From: Stomoxys calcitrans
Lineage: Eukaryota > Arthropoda > Insecta > Diptera > Muscidae
Assembly: GCF_963082655.1 (NCBI RefSeq)
Contig: NC_081555.1
Location: 29,125,266 to 29,189,265 of the forward strand
Length of the DNA stretch: 64,000 nt
Direction: 5' to 3'
Program-made: the position numbers and the translations under genes
Notes under the pieces: generated by a model
Database searches by the model: none
Told to the model about the DNA's origin: nothing
The model's input: only the letters and a program-made list of their open reading frames with translations
Shown: positions 45,873 to 57,052 of the stretch, piece after piece
Layout: each line of letters opens with the position of its first letter
Position numbering within the stretch: position 1 is the first letter of the stretch

Positions 45873-45909
45873 ACTTGTTTTTTTTTTTTTATTTTATCTC
45901 ACTGTACAA

Positions 45910-46512
45910 TGATAGAAAGCCTGGAAGGAACGGAAGAGGTTTGTGATCGGGTACCTGAGACGACTCGTAAGGTCGAGTGAGAGGCATGCGCACACATACT
46001 AAGGCACTGGAGACTATTCTAGATATCCGACCCATAGACATACAGACTAAGTGTGAGGCAGCAACTGCGGCTATAAGACTTAAGGCTATGAAGAAGGGTT
46101 CGAGGATACTAGCACACCTTCGTAGTATAATCGAGGTGATGATAGGACAGCTGGAATGGAAGAGGTTTCACATCGGATACCTGAGAAGAAGCTTGACGTC
46201 AAGTGCGAGGTACTGCTGCCAGTGGCACAGTCTTGGATTGACGGAATCCTAGTTTTGCCATCTGGTATATCATGCCACACAGATGGATCAAAGCTAGAGG
46301 ACAGAGTAGGCCATCATTGAGAACCCAGTACCAGAGATCCGTTTTCAACTGCCTGATCATAATACGGTCCTGCAGGCGGAGATCGAGGAAATCACGGATT
46401 GCGTAAGGTGGTGTGATGTTGAAGCGAGGACGTTGAGTGTGAACATCTTTACAAACAAAACTGGCCATCAGGGCATTAGCAATCAGGACGGTAGGGTCAT
46501 GAACGGTCTTAG
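45910..46512 (+). pseudogene. R1-like LINE fragment, RT end and RNase H start
   Basis: It encodes in broken frames ALETILDIRPIDIQTKCEAA and TAAIRLKAM, then after frameshifts LPSGISCHTDGSKLEDRVG, the first strand of an RNase H domain with its TDGSK motif. Traces of LQAEIEEITDCVRWCDVEAR follow. It sits between two DINEs. It is a dead copy with several frameshifts. Confidence 0.7.
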
Positions 46513-47379
46513 AGTGTAAAAGCGTGCTATGTTCGACCGGGACGAATCTTTTATACCCTTCACCATGGATCGCAATTGACGAGTTCTATTCTCGGTAACT
46601 CTTTTTAGGCAAACAAAGGATACAAGAAAATAATTTCTATGCTACTGGAGCTATTTCAAGTTATGGTCCGATTCGTACCATAATCGAATTGAATGTTGGA
46701 GACCATAGTAGAAGTTATTTTGTAAAATTTCAGCCAATTTGAATAAGAATTTTATCCTTTAGAAGCTCAAGAAGTAAAATAAGGAAATCGGTTTATATGG
46801 GAGTTATATCAGGCTGTAGACCGATTCAGACCATATTTAACACGTATGTTGAAAATCATGGGAGAAGACGTTGTACAAAATCAGCAAATTCAGCCAAAGC
46901 GGATATTAATTGCGCCCTCTAGAGGTTTAAGTCAAGAACCCAGATCGTTTTATACGGGAGCTATATTAGGATATGAACCAATTTGAACCATACTTAGCAC
47001 AGTAGTTGAAAGTCATAACGAAACACGTCGTGCAAAATTTCAGCCAAAGGATAATAATTGCGGCCTCTAGAGGCTCAAGAAGTCAAGAACCCAGATCGGT
47101 TTATGTGGCAACTATATCAGGTTATAAAACGATTTGGTATGGTTCAAATCGTGTTTTGTTATGACTTTCAACTACTGTACTAAGTATGGTTCAAATCGGT
47201 TCATAGCCTGATATAGCACGAAACACGTCGTGCAAACTTTCAGCCAAATCGGATAATAATTGCACCCGGTTTATGTGACAGCTATATCAAGTTATGGATC
47301 GATTTCAACCACACTCAGCACAGTTGTTAAAAGCCATAACAAAATACCTCATGCAAAATTTCAGCCAAATCGGATAAAA

Positions 47380-47520
47380 ATTCAAATTGGTCAATAACCT
47401 GATAAACAGCCATATATACCGATCCTGGATCTTGAATTCTCAAGCCACCTGAAAGCTTGAGAATTCAAGATCCAGGATCGGTATATATGGCAGTTTATCA
47501 CGTTATAGACCAATTTGAAT
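47380..47520. repeat. Near-perfect hairpin with 65-bp arms
   Basis: The arm at 47380-47444 is matched in reverse complement by 47456-47520 with about four mismatches; the loop is 11 nt (CCACCTGAAAG). The arms are made of DINE subrepeat sequence, so the hairpin arose by local inverted duplication within the element. Confidence 0.9.
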
Positions 47521-47598
47521 CATACTTGGAAGTCACAAAAAAATACCTCGTGCAAGAACCTCAAGAAGTCAAATCCCAAAATCGGTTTATATGGCAGA

Positions 47599-47966
47599 CA
47601 GGGGCGTAGCCAGGGACGGGAGCCCTCTAAGGCAGGTCTATTTTTGGCATTTTTCGTCGTTAATGCGAACCTGTGCACACGGAGCAGCAGCAAGAGCCGT
47701 TGCCGTTGTTTAGCGTTCGAAGCCATTAATACAACCCCCAAAAAATATTTGCACTGTGTTGGCAATCAGTGTAAAATTCAGCTCTGCTTTTATGACCAAA
47801 TGCCACCGCCTATGTGTCAGTTCCTGCAACCAATAGCTACCATAATTGAAAAAAGAAGTATCTTCACCAAATTTTACAGTAACAACAATTTTGGCAAATT
47901 TCGATTATGAAGAAATGTGTGGTGCCAGCCCCCCCCCCCCCCCCCCAAATCCTTGCTACGTCCCTG
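47599..47966. mobile_element. 368-bp hAT-type MITE with 8-bp target duplication
   Basis: It begins CAGGGGCGTAGCCAGG and ends CCTTGCTACGTCCCTG, imperfect 16-bp terminal inverted repeats starting with CAG. ATGGCAGA stands on both sides (47591-47598 and 47967-47974), an 8-bp duplication as made by hAT transposases. An 18-C run lies at 47929-47946. There is no transposase reading frame. It is inserted in the DINE at 46513-48254. Confidence 0.92.
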
Positions 47967-48254
47967 ATGGCAGATATAACAAAGCATGGACCGATATGGC
48001 CCATTTACAATCCCAACCGACCTATACTAATAAAAGTATTTGCGCAAAAATTCAAGCTCCAAGCTTTACTCCTTCGAAATTTGGCGCGTTTTCGACAGAC
48101 AGACGGACGGACAGACAGACGGATGATGGCTAGATCGACTTGAAATGTCACGACGATCAAGAATAAATATACTTTATGCGGTCTTAGATGAATATTTCGA
48201 GGTGTTACAAACAGAATGAAGAAATTAGTATACCCCCATCCTATGGAGGACAGT

Positions 48255-49236
48255 TTAATAACTTTTATTTCATAGGTAATGCTAAAACAACAACAACCGA
48301 AATGTTCCCAATTACATTAATAAATAACCTAACAATACAATAATTGGCTCTCAGGCCTACTTGTTTAAAACAAATGAGTTTTATTGCAAAGAATTGTTTT
48401 TTAATAAATTGTATTTTATTTTATTCAGGCATATATTATACAACTCAAATTCGATTCAAACCTCTTAACAACTCCACAAATGCAATATTATATTTATACT
48501 GTACATTAGGTCCAGGCTAACATAATTAATAATTGTCATTAAAAAATTGCATTTACTATTGCTAGAGAAACGAGCCATGGCATCACCAGTAGATGATATT
48601 GACATTTCTATTACGTTCACTTACCTTTGGCTAATGAAATAACACTATCATGGTGACATTGTCCTGATGTATGAATAACTGCATTTTCCAGGTGCAATCA
48701 TTTGGTAACATCAATGCAAAGAATTTATTACAACACACATACTGATAAATAGACAAAGTAATTGCATTTCTTTTGTGCAGAGAAGTATAACTTACATGTC
48801 AATGAGGAACCTGTTGACATTTTCATTTGCTAAGAGATGGAATCATTAAATACTGCTGGGAAAATGCAACATGTTGAACATGTTCTCATATCAAACACAG
48901 AATTCTTCACGCAATAGCAGAATGCGAAAATATCGACAAACTGTAGGGAGTTATATGTACCTGAGCAATGTATTAAAGGCAAAATTATTCAAAGACAAAT
49001 TTTCGACTTTGATTGTCAAAATTTAAAGATGATATATCATTGATATTAAGGTGTTTGCTTTTTGTAATAGATGATACTTGCAAGCAGTAGTTTTGTTCAT
49101 AATATCCACAGAAAAAAACCGCGAATTTTCGGCAGTCGTGGAGGAACATTCAAATACGACATATATAATAAGGGCCATGGTCAGAGTTCTTTCAGCGAAA
49201 TTCGTGTTCCAGTCACCAAAATTTAAATACAACAAG
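48255..49236. other. No recognised feature
   Basis: About 1 kb of AT-rich sequence between two DINE-type repeats. Frames are short and lack known motifs, and no TIR or tail was seen. Confidence 0.5.
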
Positions 49237-50783
49237 TAAAAAAGCGCAAAGTTCAGCCGGGCCGAACTTTGGATACCCACCACCTCGGATATATATGTAA
49301 ACCACCATTCGTCATAATCCGGTGAAATATTCATAAGATGCTATGGGGACAAAAACCCCATAGCAGCTTTATCTTAATATAGTCCGATTTAGACCAAATT
49401 CTACACGCATATTGAGTGGTCTATTAAGTACATATATTTGTTCAATTTTGTAGAACAAAATATTAGTCTTTTTGGTACCAATATAGACCGATAAAATTTC
49501 AGCGAAATCGGATTATAAATTCGTCTTTTATGGGGCCAAGACCTTAACTCGAAAGATCGGTTTATATGACAGCTATATTCAAATCTGAGCCGATCTGGGC
49601 CAAAGAGGGCTGACGTAGAGCCTAACACAACTCACTGTCCCAAATTTCGGCGAAATCGGACAATAATTGTGCCTTTTGTGGGTTCAAAAGCTTAAATCGA
49701 GAGATCATTCTATATGGTAACTATATCGAAATCTGGACCAATCTGTGCTAAACTGCAGAAAATTGTCAAAGAACCTAACGCAACTCACTGTCGCAAATTT
49801 CGGCGAAATGGGACAATAAATGCGCCTTTTAATGGGGCCAAGACTTAAAATCGAGAGATCAGTCTATATGGCAACTATATCCAAATCTGGACCAATCTGT
49901 GCCAAACTGCAGAAAGTTGTCAAAGAACCTAACGCAACTCACTGTCGCAAATTTCGGCGAAATCGGACAATAAATGCGCCTCTCATGGGCCCAAAACCTT
50001 ATATCGAGAGATCGGTCTATATGGTAGCTATATTCAAATCTAAACCGATCTGAGCCAAATTAAAGAAGAATGTTGAAGGGCCTCACACAACTCAATGTCC
50101 CAAATTTCGGCGACATCGGACAACAAATGCGCCTTTCATGGGCCCAAAACCTTATATCGAGGGATCGGTCTATATGGCAACTATATCTAAATCTGAACCG
50201 ATCTGAGCCAAATTGAAGAAAGATGTCGAAGGGCCTTACGGAACTCACTATCCCAAATTTCAGCAAAATCGCATAATAAATGTGGCTTTTATGGGCCTAA
50301 GACCCTGAATCGGGGTATCGGTCTTTATGGGGGCGATATCAAGATATAGTCCGACATAGCCCATCTTCGAACTTAACCTGCTTATGTACAAAAACAGAAT
50401 CTGTGCAAAGTTTCAGCTCAATATCTCTATTTTTTAATAACTGTAGCGTGATTTCAAAAGAAAGACGGACGGACATGGCCAGATGGTCTCAGATTTTTAC
50501 GCCGATCAAGAATTTATATAATTTATAGGGTCGGTAAGACCGCCCCGTTCGCCGAGTTGGTAGCGTGCTTGGATTACCAGTACAGTGATCGTGGGTTCGA
50601 TTCCAGCCAGAAGCCTTGGTCTGTCGCTACTGTGGTATTACAATAGGCTTAAAATTGTCTAAGTGAGTCTGTAAAGGACTGCCACTTTTACCTAACCTAA
50701 CCTAGGGTCGGAAATGGATATTTCGATGTGTTTCAAACGGAATGAAAAAATTAATATACCCCATACTTCGGTGGTGGGTATAA
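49237..50783 (-). mobile_element. DINE-like repeat, subfamily 2, near full length
   Basis: On the minus strand it runs from the TATACCCACCACCGAAGTATGG-type end at 50755-50780 to the hairpin AGTTC-AGCCGGGCCGAACTTTGG at about 49245. Subrepeats recur at 49641, 49794, 49948, 50101 and 50254 (CAAATTTCGG), a 153-154-bp period. The SINE at 50535-50702 is inserted near one end. Confidence 0.75.
50535..50702 (+). mobile_element. tRNA-derived SINE with 9-bp target duplication
   Basis: The head has an A box (CCGAGTTGGTAGCGTGC) and a B box (GTGGGTTCGATTCC) at tRNA spacing. An unrelated body follows (GAAGCCTTGGTCTGTCGC) and the tail is ACCTAACCTAACC. TAGGGTCGG is repeated exactly at both borders (50526-50534 and 50703-50711). 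It is transcribed by Pol III if active. A diverged headless copy lies at 60432-60545. Confidence 0.9.
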
Positions 50784-50888
50784 AAACTGAAATTTTATTT
50801 AATTTCTAACATTTGTCATACATGATTTCTCTATCCTTTCATTTGTCTCCTATTGATGTCAACTACTGCCCTCTTCCAATTTCAAATA

Positions 50889-51495
50889 AAGGGTGATTTT
50901 TTTGAGGTTAGGATTTTCATGCATTAGTATTTGACAGATCACGTGGGATTTCAGACATGGTGTCAAAGAGAAAGATGCTCAGTATGCTATGACATTTCAT
51001 CATGAATAGACTTACTAACGAGCAACGCTTGCAAATCATTGAATTTTATTACCAAAATCAGTGTTCGGTTCGAAATGTGTTCATTCACCGTAACGTTGCG
51101 TCCAACAGCATCTTTGAAAAAATACGGTCCAATGATTCCACCAGCGTACAAACCACACCAAACAGTGCATTTTTCGGGATGCATGGGCAGTTCTTGAACG
51201 GCTTCTGGTTGCTCTTCACTCCAAATGCGGCAATTTTGCTTATTTACGTAGCCATTCAACCAGAAATGAGCCTCATCGCTGAACAAAATTTGTCGATAAA
51301 AAAGCGGATTTTCTGCCAACTTTTCTAGGGCCCATTCACTGAAAATGATTTGCAAGCGTTGCTCGTTAGTAAGTCTATTCATGATGAAATGTCAAAGCAT
51401 ACTGAGCATCTTTCTCTTTGACACCATGTCTGAAATCCCACGTGATCTGTCAAATACTAATGCATGAAAATCCTAACCTCAAAAAAATCACCCTT
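50889..51495. mobile_element. 607-bp fold-back mariner-type element with about 156-bp arms
   Basis: The ends are AAGGGTGATTTTTTTGAGG and its reverse complement, with TA on each side (50887-50888, 51496-51497). The inverted arms extend about 156 bp, from 50889 to about 51044 and from about 51340 to 51495. They include the transposase start, so MNRLTNEQRLQII is encoded at both ends, facing inward. The middle, on the minus strand, is a transposase piece with ILFSDEAHFWLNGYVNKQNC, RIWSEEQPEA and VWCGLYAGGIIGPYFFKDA. It cannot encode a full transposase. The same family is represented at 62840-63445. Confidence 0.88.
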
Positions 51496-51497
51496 TA

Positions 51498-52205
51498 TAA
51501 GCAATAATAATGTGTTTGACATCGTCTGCTAAACATCCCACGTTATTCTTTAATAAACTCTACGATGACGTCATCAATGTTGTATACGTTGCACAAATGT
51601 ACTACAAGTCCTTTGAGAGGCATTCTGGGAAACGTGCTTCACTATCACAACAGAGTTATCTCTGCCTGTGTTGGTTGATTTCATCATTCGCTTTGAACGC
51701 ACTTGTAATAGTACTAAACAAGCCCTATACTAGATGGGAATTGGAAAAACAAGGCAGACTATGCCTTGTTGTTACATAGGAACACCTAATCTCATTTTGT
51801 GGTTGAAAGGCAATTGAAGGCGTGCGGCATTGTTTATGTGCATGCTGTAAAAACACCATGGGAGGCAAAACTAAAATCCACTGCCTTGCCATAACCATTG
51901 TGCCAAATTAAAGGGCTACAAATGCCGGATGATTTAGGCACCCTCAGCGTTTGCTATATCCAAATTAGTTCTTTAAACGAAATCCTCTTATTTGTGGTTA
52001 AATTTCTTAATTTGTAAGATGTATGTCTAACAACGATGCGGAGAATAGTATTGGCAACTACAACATTTATTGAAGGAAACTTTAAAGAATTATAAGCAAC
52101 TGAAAGTTTAATTGCGGAATCTCGGGCAGACTTTGCATTTTAACGCCAAGTGAGAGTTCAGCGATCATTTTAAAGACCAATTTCCACCCATTGGTTCATT
52201 ATTAA
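51498..52205. other. No recognised feature
   Basis: Unassigned sequence. The plus-strand frame 51510-51779 has no known motif. Confidence 0.45.
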
Positions 52206-52818
52206 ACATGTTTGTATATTTGGCTTTAAATTCGATGGGCCGAATCTTGGGAAACCACCACCATGGTTTTAGTTAAAAGTTTGTTTTACATACCATAGTT
52301 GTACTTTATGAACTTTTGAACCGTACATGGCACGGTTGTTGGAAGTAGTAGCACAACACTACGTAAAAAATTTCAGCCCATTAGGATAGCAGTTGCGGCC
52401 TCCAGAAGTTGAAGATGTAAAATGTAACGATTGTCGCTTCCAGGGCCGAATATGTCAATTTGGGAGATTGGTTTATATGGGAGCTATATCAGGTTAGGCA
52501 CCGACTTATAGCATATTTGACGCAGTAGTTGAAAGTCGTAATAGAAATGATAATGAAAGTCGATATAGCTCATTTGCAATCCCCATTGACCAACATCAAT
52601 AGGCAGTATCTGTGGAAAATTTCAAGCGGATATCTTCATTTATTCGGACGATATCGTGATTTTGATAGACGATCTGACGGCCGACATGACTACATAGCTC
52701 ACATCATCAAGAATGATCAAGAATATATTCGATATAAGAAGTCCCAGATCAATATTCCAAGATGTTACAAACGGAATGACTAGATAAGTATACCCCCATT
52801 CTTTGGTGGTAAGTACAA
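52206..52818 (-). mobile_element. DINE-like repeat fragment
   Basis: It carries the GGGCCGAATCTTGGGAAACC / CACCACCATGG end at about 52240 and, at 52790-52812, the reverse of the TACCACCAAAGAATGGGGGTA start. The internal 'GGTTTATATGGGAGCTATATC' core is present once. Confidence 0.6.
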
Positions 52819-52825
52819 ATCAAAG

Positions 52826-53110
52826 AAGATTTCAAAGAGATTCTCCTAATGTTGCGTATCTCTACCTGGAATTTCCGAACTCTTTACAAAGAAGGTGCAA
52901 TATACGAACTTGCGGATGTATTTTAAGATATAAGGCCGATATAACTGTCATACAGGCGATTGGGAAAGGCGTCATAACGCTAACTGTAGGTGACGTCCCG
53001 TATTATGGCTGCCGTAATACGAGGCATGAATTTTACTGTGGATTTGTGTTTAATCGGAGACTGAAACACCTTGCCTCCAGGTATACTTGTAACCTCGAAA
53101 AAGACATTTG
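52826..53110 (+). pseudogene. RTE-type retrotransposon endonuclease, N-terminal fragment
   Basis: Plus-strand pieces read LRISTWNFRTLYKEGAIYEL, YKADITVIQ, GVITLTVGDVPYYGCRNTRH and EFYCGFVFNRRLKHL. This is the start of the apurinic-endonuclease domain of RTE-like elements, with the WN and QE-type (here QA) positions. A stop follows DVF, and a frameshift precedes KADI. It is probably the same family as the RT fragment in the receptor intron. Confidence 0.75.
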
Positions 53111-53149
53111 TAAGTCAAGAATTCCGTCCTACTTACAAAATCCCTAATT

Positions 53150-54312
53150 GTTTGTCATACCACGTCCCTTAGTTGGTTTATGTCTGGTATTGTGTCCCCA
53201 ACTAAGTGCCGGTGTCAATGACATAGGCTATGCTCCAACGTCTCATCATCTTCCACACATGCTGTCACTTTAAGCACCAATTTGGCATAAGTGAGCTCGT
53301 AGTCCTATGTGTTTTGTTATGATACCGAAAGCTATACTGACCTCCTTCTTACGTCCTTTCAGTAATAGCCTCGTCTTCTCACAATCCGGGTATGCCCATA
53401 GGAGTTTCGTCGTCCTACCGACAGTTTCGCCACTCTACAGTATTACATGCGCGTTCATAGCCCACGATCTTAACTTGGATTGCGCGACCCGAAAGGCTTC
53501 GGTTTAACCAAGTTCATTGACGGCAGTCCTCTGGCCTTCACTGCCTAATCGTCTTCCCTTTCATTCCCCCTTACTCCGGTATGGCCCGGCACCCAAACGA
53601 TGCGGATCGTGCCATCCGCAGAGAAGGCGTTAATATCCTTCTTACACTCGAAGACTGTTCGTGAATTTATCGTCCTAGTTGTTATATCTCTGATGGTCAG
53701 TTTACTGTCCATAAAGATGTTCACACTCGACGTCCTCGCGTTAGCACCACACCACCTCACGCTTTCCGTCATCGCCCGGATCTCTGCTTGAAGAATTGTG
53801 TTATGTCAGGTAGTCAAACAGAGCTCAGTCCCTGGGTTCTCAATGTAGACCCACAGGCCCACTCTAGCTTTCACCAATCCGTGTAAAATGATATTCTAGA
53901 TGCCAATATTAGGGTTCCGTAAATCAGAGATTGTGCCGCTGGTAGCAGTGCCACGCACTCAGGCTCAAGTGTCGTTTCAGGTATCCGATAGGAAACCTCT
54001 TTTATTCTTACCAGGTTTTCTATCGTCGCCTCGATTATGCGGCGATTGTATGACCTGCTCTTATTCTCTATCCATTCTCAAATCGCCGTAAGTCTCATAG
54101 TCGCAATGGTTGCCTCACACTTAATCTGTATGTCTATAGGTCGGATATCTAGAGTAGTCTCCAGTGCCTTAGTGGACGTGGTCCTTATCGCTCCGTCTAT
54201 TCCAAGACAACATGTTCTCTGAACCTCATGTATTATCCTTACTTGTTCTCCATAAAGTATTGGTCTAATCGCACCAATTCTAAACATGTACCGATTTGGA
54301 CCATATACGTGG
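53150..54312 (-). pseudogene. R1-like LINE: end of RT, RNase H and C-terminal part
   Basis: Minus-strand order: QRTCCLGIDGAIRTTSTKAL and ETTLDIRPIDIQIKCEA (RT end, 54100-54235); a broken FYTDW segment (RNase H start, about 53890); NIFMDSKLTIRDI, then IRIVWVPGHTGVRGNE (RNase H, 53560-53710); then a C-terminal stretch with remnants of a CxxCEEDDETLEH zinc-finger-like motif (about 53250). Multiple stops and frameshifts show it is dead. Confidence 0.75.
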
Positions 54313-55237
54313 ATAAGGAGTATTATACCCACCACCGTAGGATAGGGGGTATATTCATTTAGTCATTCCGCGCAACGCATCGAAATATCAATTTCCGACC
54401 CTACAAAGTATATATATTTCGGATCATCGTAAAATTCTTACAAGATTTAACGATGTCCGTGTGTCTGTCCGTCCGTCTGTTGTAGTTACTCTACAGTCTT
54501 CAAAATTTGAGATATTGAGCGGAAATTTGGCACAGATGCGTCTTTTTGATGCACGCTGGTTAAGTTTTTTGAACGGGCCAGATGGGACCATATTTGGATA
54601 TAGCTGCTATATAGACCGATCTGCCGATAAAGGGTCTAATGCCCATAAATTCTTTATTTTTGATTCGATTTCGCTGAAATTTGAAACATTGAGAAGCTTA
54701 AAGCTTCCCGACAACTGACCCAAATATGGCTCAGATCGGACTATATTTATATATAGCTGTCATATATACCGATGTGCCGATAATGGGTCTGAAGCCCATA
54801 AAAGCTTTATTTATTACCCGATTTCGCTGAAAGCCTCCCGACATCTGACCTAAATATAGTTCAGATCGGACTATATTTAGATATAGCTGCCATATGGACC
54901 GATCTCCCGATTCAGGGTCTGAAGCCCATAAAAGCTTTATTTTTAAACCGATTTCACCGAAATTTTAAACAGTGAGTAGTTTTACGTCTAGAACCCAAAT
55001 ATGGTTCAGATATAGCTGTCATATAGACCGATATGCCGGTTAAGGGTCTGATGCTCATAAAAGCTTTATTTATTAACCGATTTCGTTGAAATTTGAAATA
55101 CAAAATTTAACAGTGACTTATATTTATTGGACCACTCAATATCCGTGCCGAATTAGAATGCATAACTTATCCAATTTTCACCGGATTGTAACGAAACGGA
55201 CGGACATGGCTATATCAACTTAAAATGTATTGACGAC
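54313..55237 (+). mobile_element. DINE-like repeat, subfamily 2 related
   Basis: It starts TATACCCACCACCGTAGG, followed by CCCTACAAAGTATATATAT and GTCCGTGTGTCTGTCC. About four internal pieces carry 'ATAGCTGTCATATA.ACCGAT' and 'AAAAGCTTTATTTATTA.CCGAT'. It stops at the left border of a mariner remnant. Confidence 0.65.
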
Positions 55238-55244
55238 CACTAAC

Positions 55245-55425
55245 CAAGTTAACAACAATTTTTTTTTTAGAAAATTTAATTTTATTGATTTAAACAATAC
55301 AGCTAGAAGTGATCTATATTTCAGAACCCATTCCCGCTTGCTCAATATGGCACCGTTTGCCTTGACTATTGCTTTGAGTCGGTCAAAACTCGAAGTGCAA
55401 GCTGCACGAATGTAAATTGTAGCCA
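55245..55425 (-). pseudogene. Mariner-type transposase, C-terminal fragment
   Basis: The minus strand reads IRAACTSSFDRLKAIVKANG and ILSK, matching the end of mariner-type transposases (RAAC...RLKAIVKAKG...). It lies in the correct order and orientation to be the end of the transposase at 56195-56826. Confidence 0.5.
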
Positions 55426-56180
55426 CCACCATAGGATGGGGGTGCTAATCTACTCATTCCGTTTGTAACGCTTCGAAATATTGATCTAAGACCCAATAAA
55501 GTATCTAAGACCCCATAAAGTATATATATTCTTGATCGTCTCGACATTCTGAGTTGATCTAGCCATGTCCGTCCGACGAAATCAAGATAGCGGTCGAACG
55601 CGTAAAGCGTGCCCCTGATGTAGATCGTTAGGGATTAAAAATGAGCCATATTGGTTCAGATTTTGATATGGCTTCCATATAAACCGATCTCCCGATATGA
55701 CTCCTGATCCCTTACAAGCCGCAATTTTTGACTGATTTGGCTAAAATTTTGCATATAGTGTTTTGTTATGAGTTTCAAAAAACTGTGCCAAGTATGATCC
55801 GAATCGGCCTATAAACAGATTTCCCCCTTTGAATTCTTAAGCCCTTACAAGCCTCAATGTTTGTCCGATTAAGCTAAGATGTTGCATATAGTGTTCTGTT
55901 ATGACTTTCAACAACTGTGCCAAGTACGGTCAAAATCAGTCTATAACCTGATATAGATCCCATATAAACCAATCTCCCGATTTGGCTTCCTGAGCCTTTA
56001 CAAGCCGCAATTTTTGTCCGATTTGGCGAAAAATTTTCACGCAGTGTCCTGATATGACTTTCAACAGCTGTGCCATGTATGATCTGAATCGGTCTATAAA
56101 CAGATGTAGCTCCATATCAACCGATCTTTCGATTTGATAATTTTTGCCTGGTTTGGCAGAAATTTGTTATGTGGAATAAA
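55424..56180 (+). mobile_element. DINE-like repeat, subfamily 1, inserted in a mariner
   Basis: It starts CCACCACCATAGGATGGGGG, then CCCCATAAAGTATATATATT (with an 18-bp partial duplication at 55490-55525) and GTCCGTCCGACG. About four subrepeats follow, and it ends within TTGGCAGAAATTTG. Transposase sequence is found on both sides. Confidence 0.65.
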
Positions 56181-56194
56181 ATTATGCCCTTCAA

Positions 56195-56826
56195 CTAAAT
56201 TTATTTGTTGAAAAGTCCATCGGATTAGCACCTTGCGAATAGGACGCCCGCTGTGTGAACGAAATGAAATGCGGAACATGATTTGTTAGCCATTCTTGGT
56301 GTACACGTGCTTTATGTGACGTTGCCAAGTTTTTTTGGTACGTCTATCGTCTACGACCACGGCTTTTAAAGCCAGCTTCCAAAATATTTTCCCGAAAATA
56401 AGCTGGATTAACTTTGATGCCAGGCTCAATGATAAAGATTTAAGATTACTTGAGATGAATGAAAAAATGAAAAATCCATCGGATGGCCGTTTTGGGCTCA
56501 ACATTTCGTACATGTGCTCCTGATATGTAAACACGGCCGTTTTAAGACTTTACGAATTGCCCTATTGGGATTTCTTTCTCACCAGAGAACATAATGTTTG
56601 GAAATCCACTACGTTCGTGCTAAAGCAGCAACTTTTTTGTTCTCCCGAGGGTAACAATTTTTTTTTTGTTCTTTGGCGTAAGATCATTTTGCAATATACG
56701 GGATATTTTCATATCTTTAGATATTTGATTGTCACTAAGGCAGGGATTTCGTTGAATTCGAGCCTTCACTCGCCGAACCATTTTAGGTGGTGATGCAGTT
56801 TTTTGAACGGCCATTGCGTTTGGCAA
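56195..56826 (-). pseudogene. Mariner-type transposase, N-terminal and catalytic part
   Basis: Minus-strand pieces in order: TASPPKMVRRVKARIQRNPC with LSDNQISKDMKISR (DNA-binding region, about 56790-56700), YQEHMYEMLSPKRPSDG (about 56500), NPAYFRENILEAGFKSRGRR, SHKARVHQEWLTNHVPHFIS and ANPMDF (catalytic end, about 56230). Stops and frameshifts are present, and the usual PD.NP motif is altered to QGANP, so it is inactive. Confidence 0.75.
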
Positions 56827-57052
56827 CGCGTCCAGTATAATTATAATGATTTATGGTGAGATACACAAACATATCCATTTAAGTTTCCAACCAAATAAAC
56901 GCATTCACACTATTACGATTGAACGCCATCCCGAATAATTTTCATTTTAAATAAACTCAGATGCAATAAAACAAATATGATGTGGTTATCATTACTAGTT
57001 TGATAGATAGCCTCGTGTTAACTTGGTAGCAATTCGTGCCAGCTACCTTGTA

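Larger units (their letters stand above)
46513..48254 (-). mobile_element. DINE-like repeat, subfamily 1, rearranged
   Basis: Read on the minus strand, the start at 48235-48254 and the GACAGACGGACGG tract at about 48100 match other copies. The 3' hairpin GTGCTATGTTCGACCGGGACGAATC lies at 46520-46545. Inside, subrepeats switch orientation near 47140 and again at 47380-47520, and a hAT MITE is inserted at 47599-47966. Confidence 0.7.
55238..57050 (-). mobile_element. Mariner-type transposon remnant split by a DINE
   Basis: The right end, read inward, is CAAGGTAGCTGGCACGAATT followed by GCTACCAAGTTAAC, with TA outside (57051-57052). The left end near 55240 retains only CTAACCAAGTTAAC-like sequence. 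The transposase runs on the minus strand: N-terminal part 56195-56826 and C-terminal part 55245-55425, with a DINE between them (55424-56180). Confidence 0.7.

Noticed and set aside
46199..46468. 89-codon minus-strand frame
   Set aside because: It is antisense to the RNase H remnant on the plus strand.
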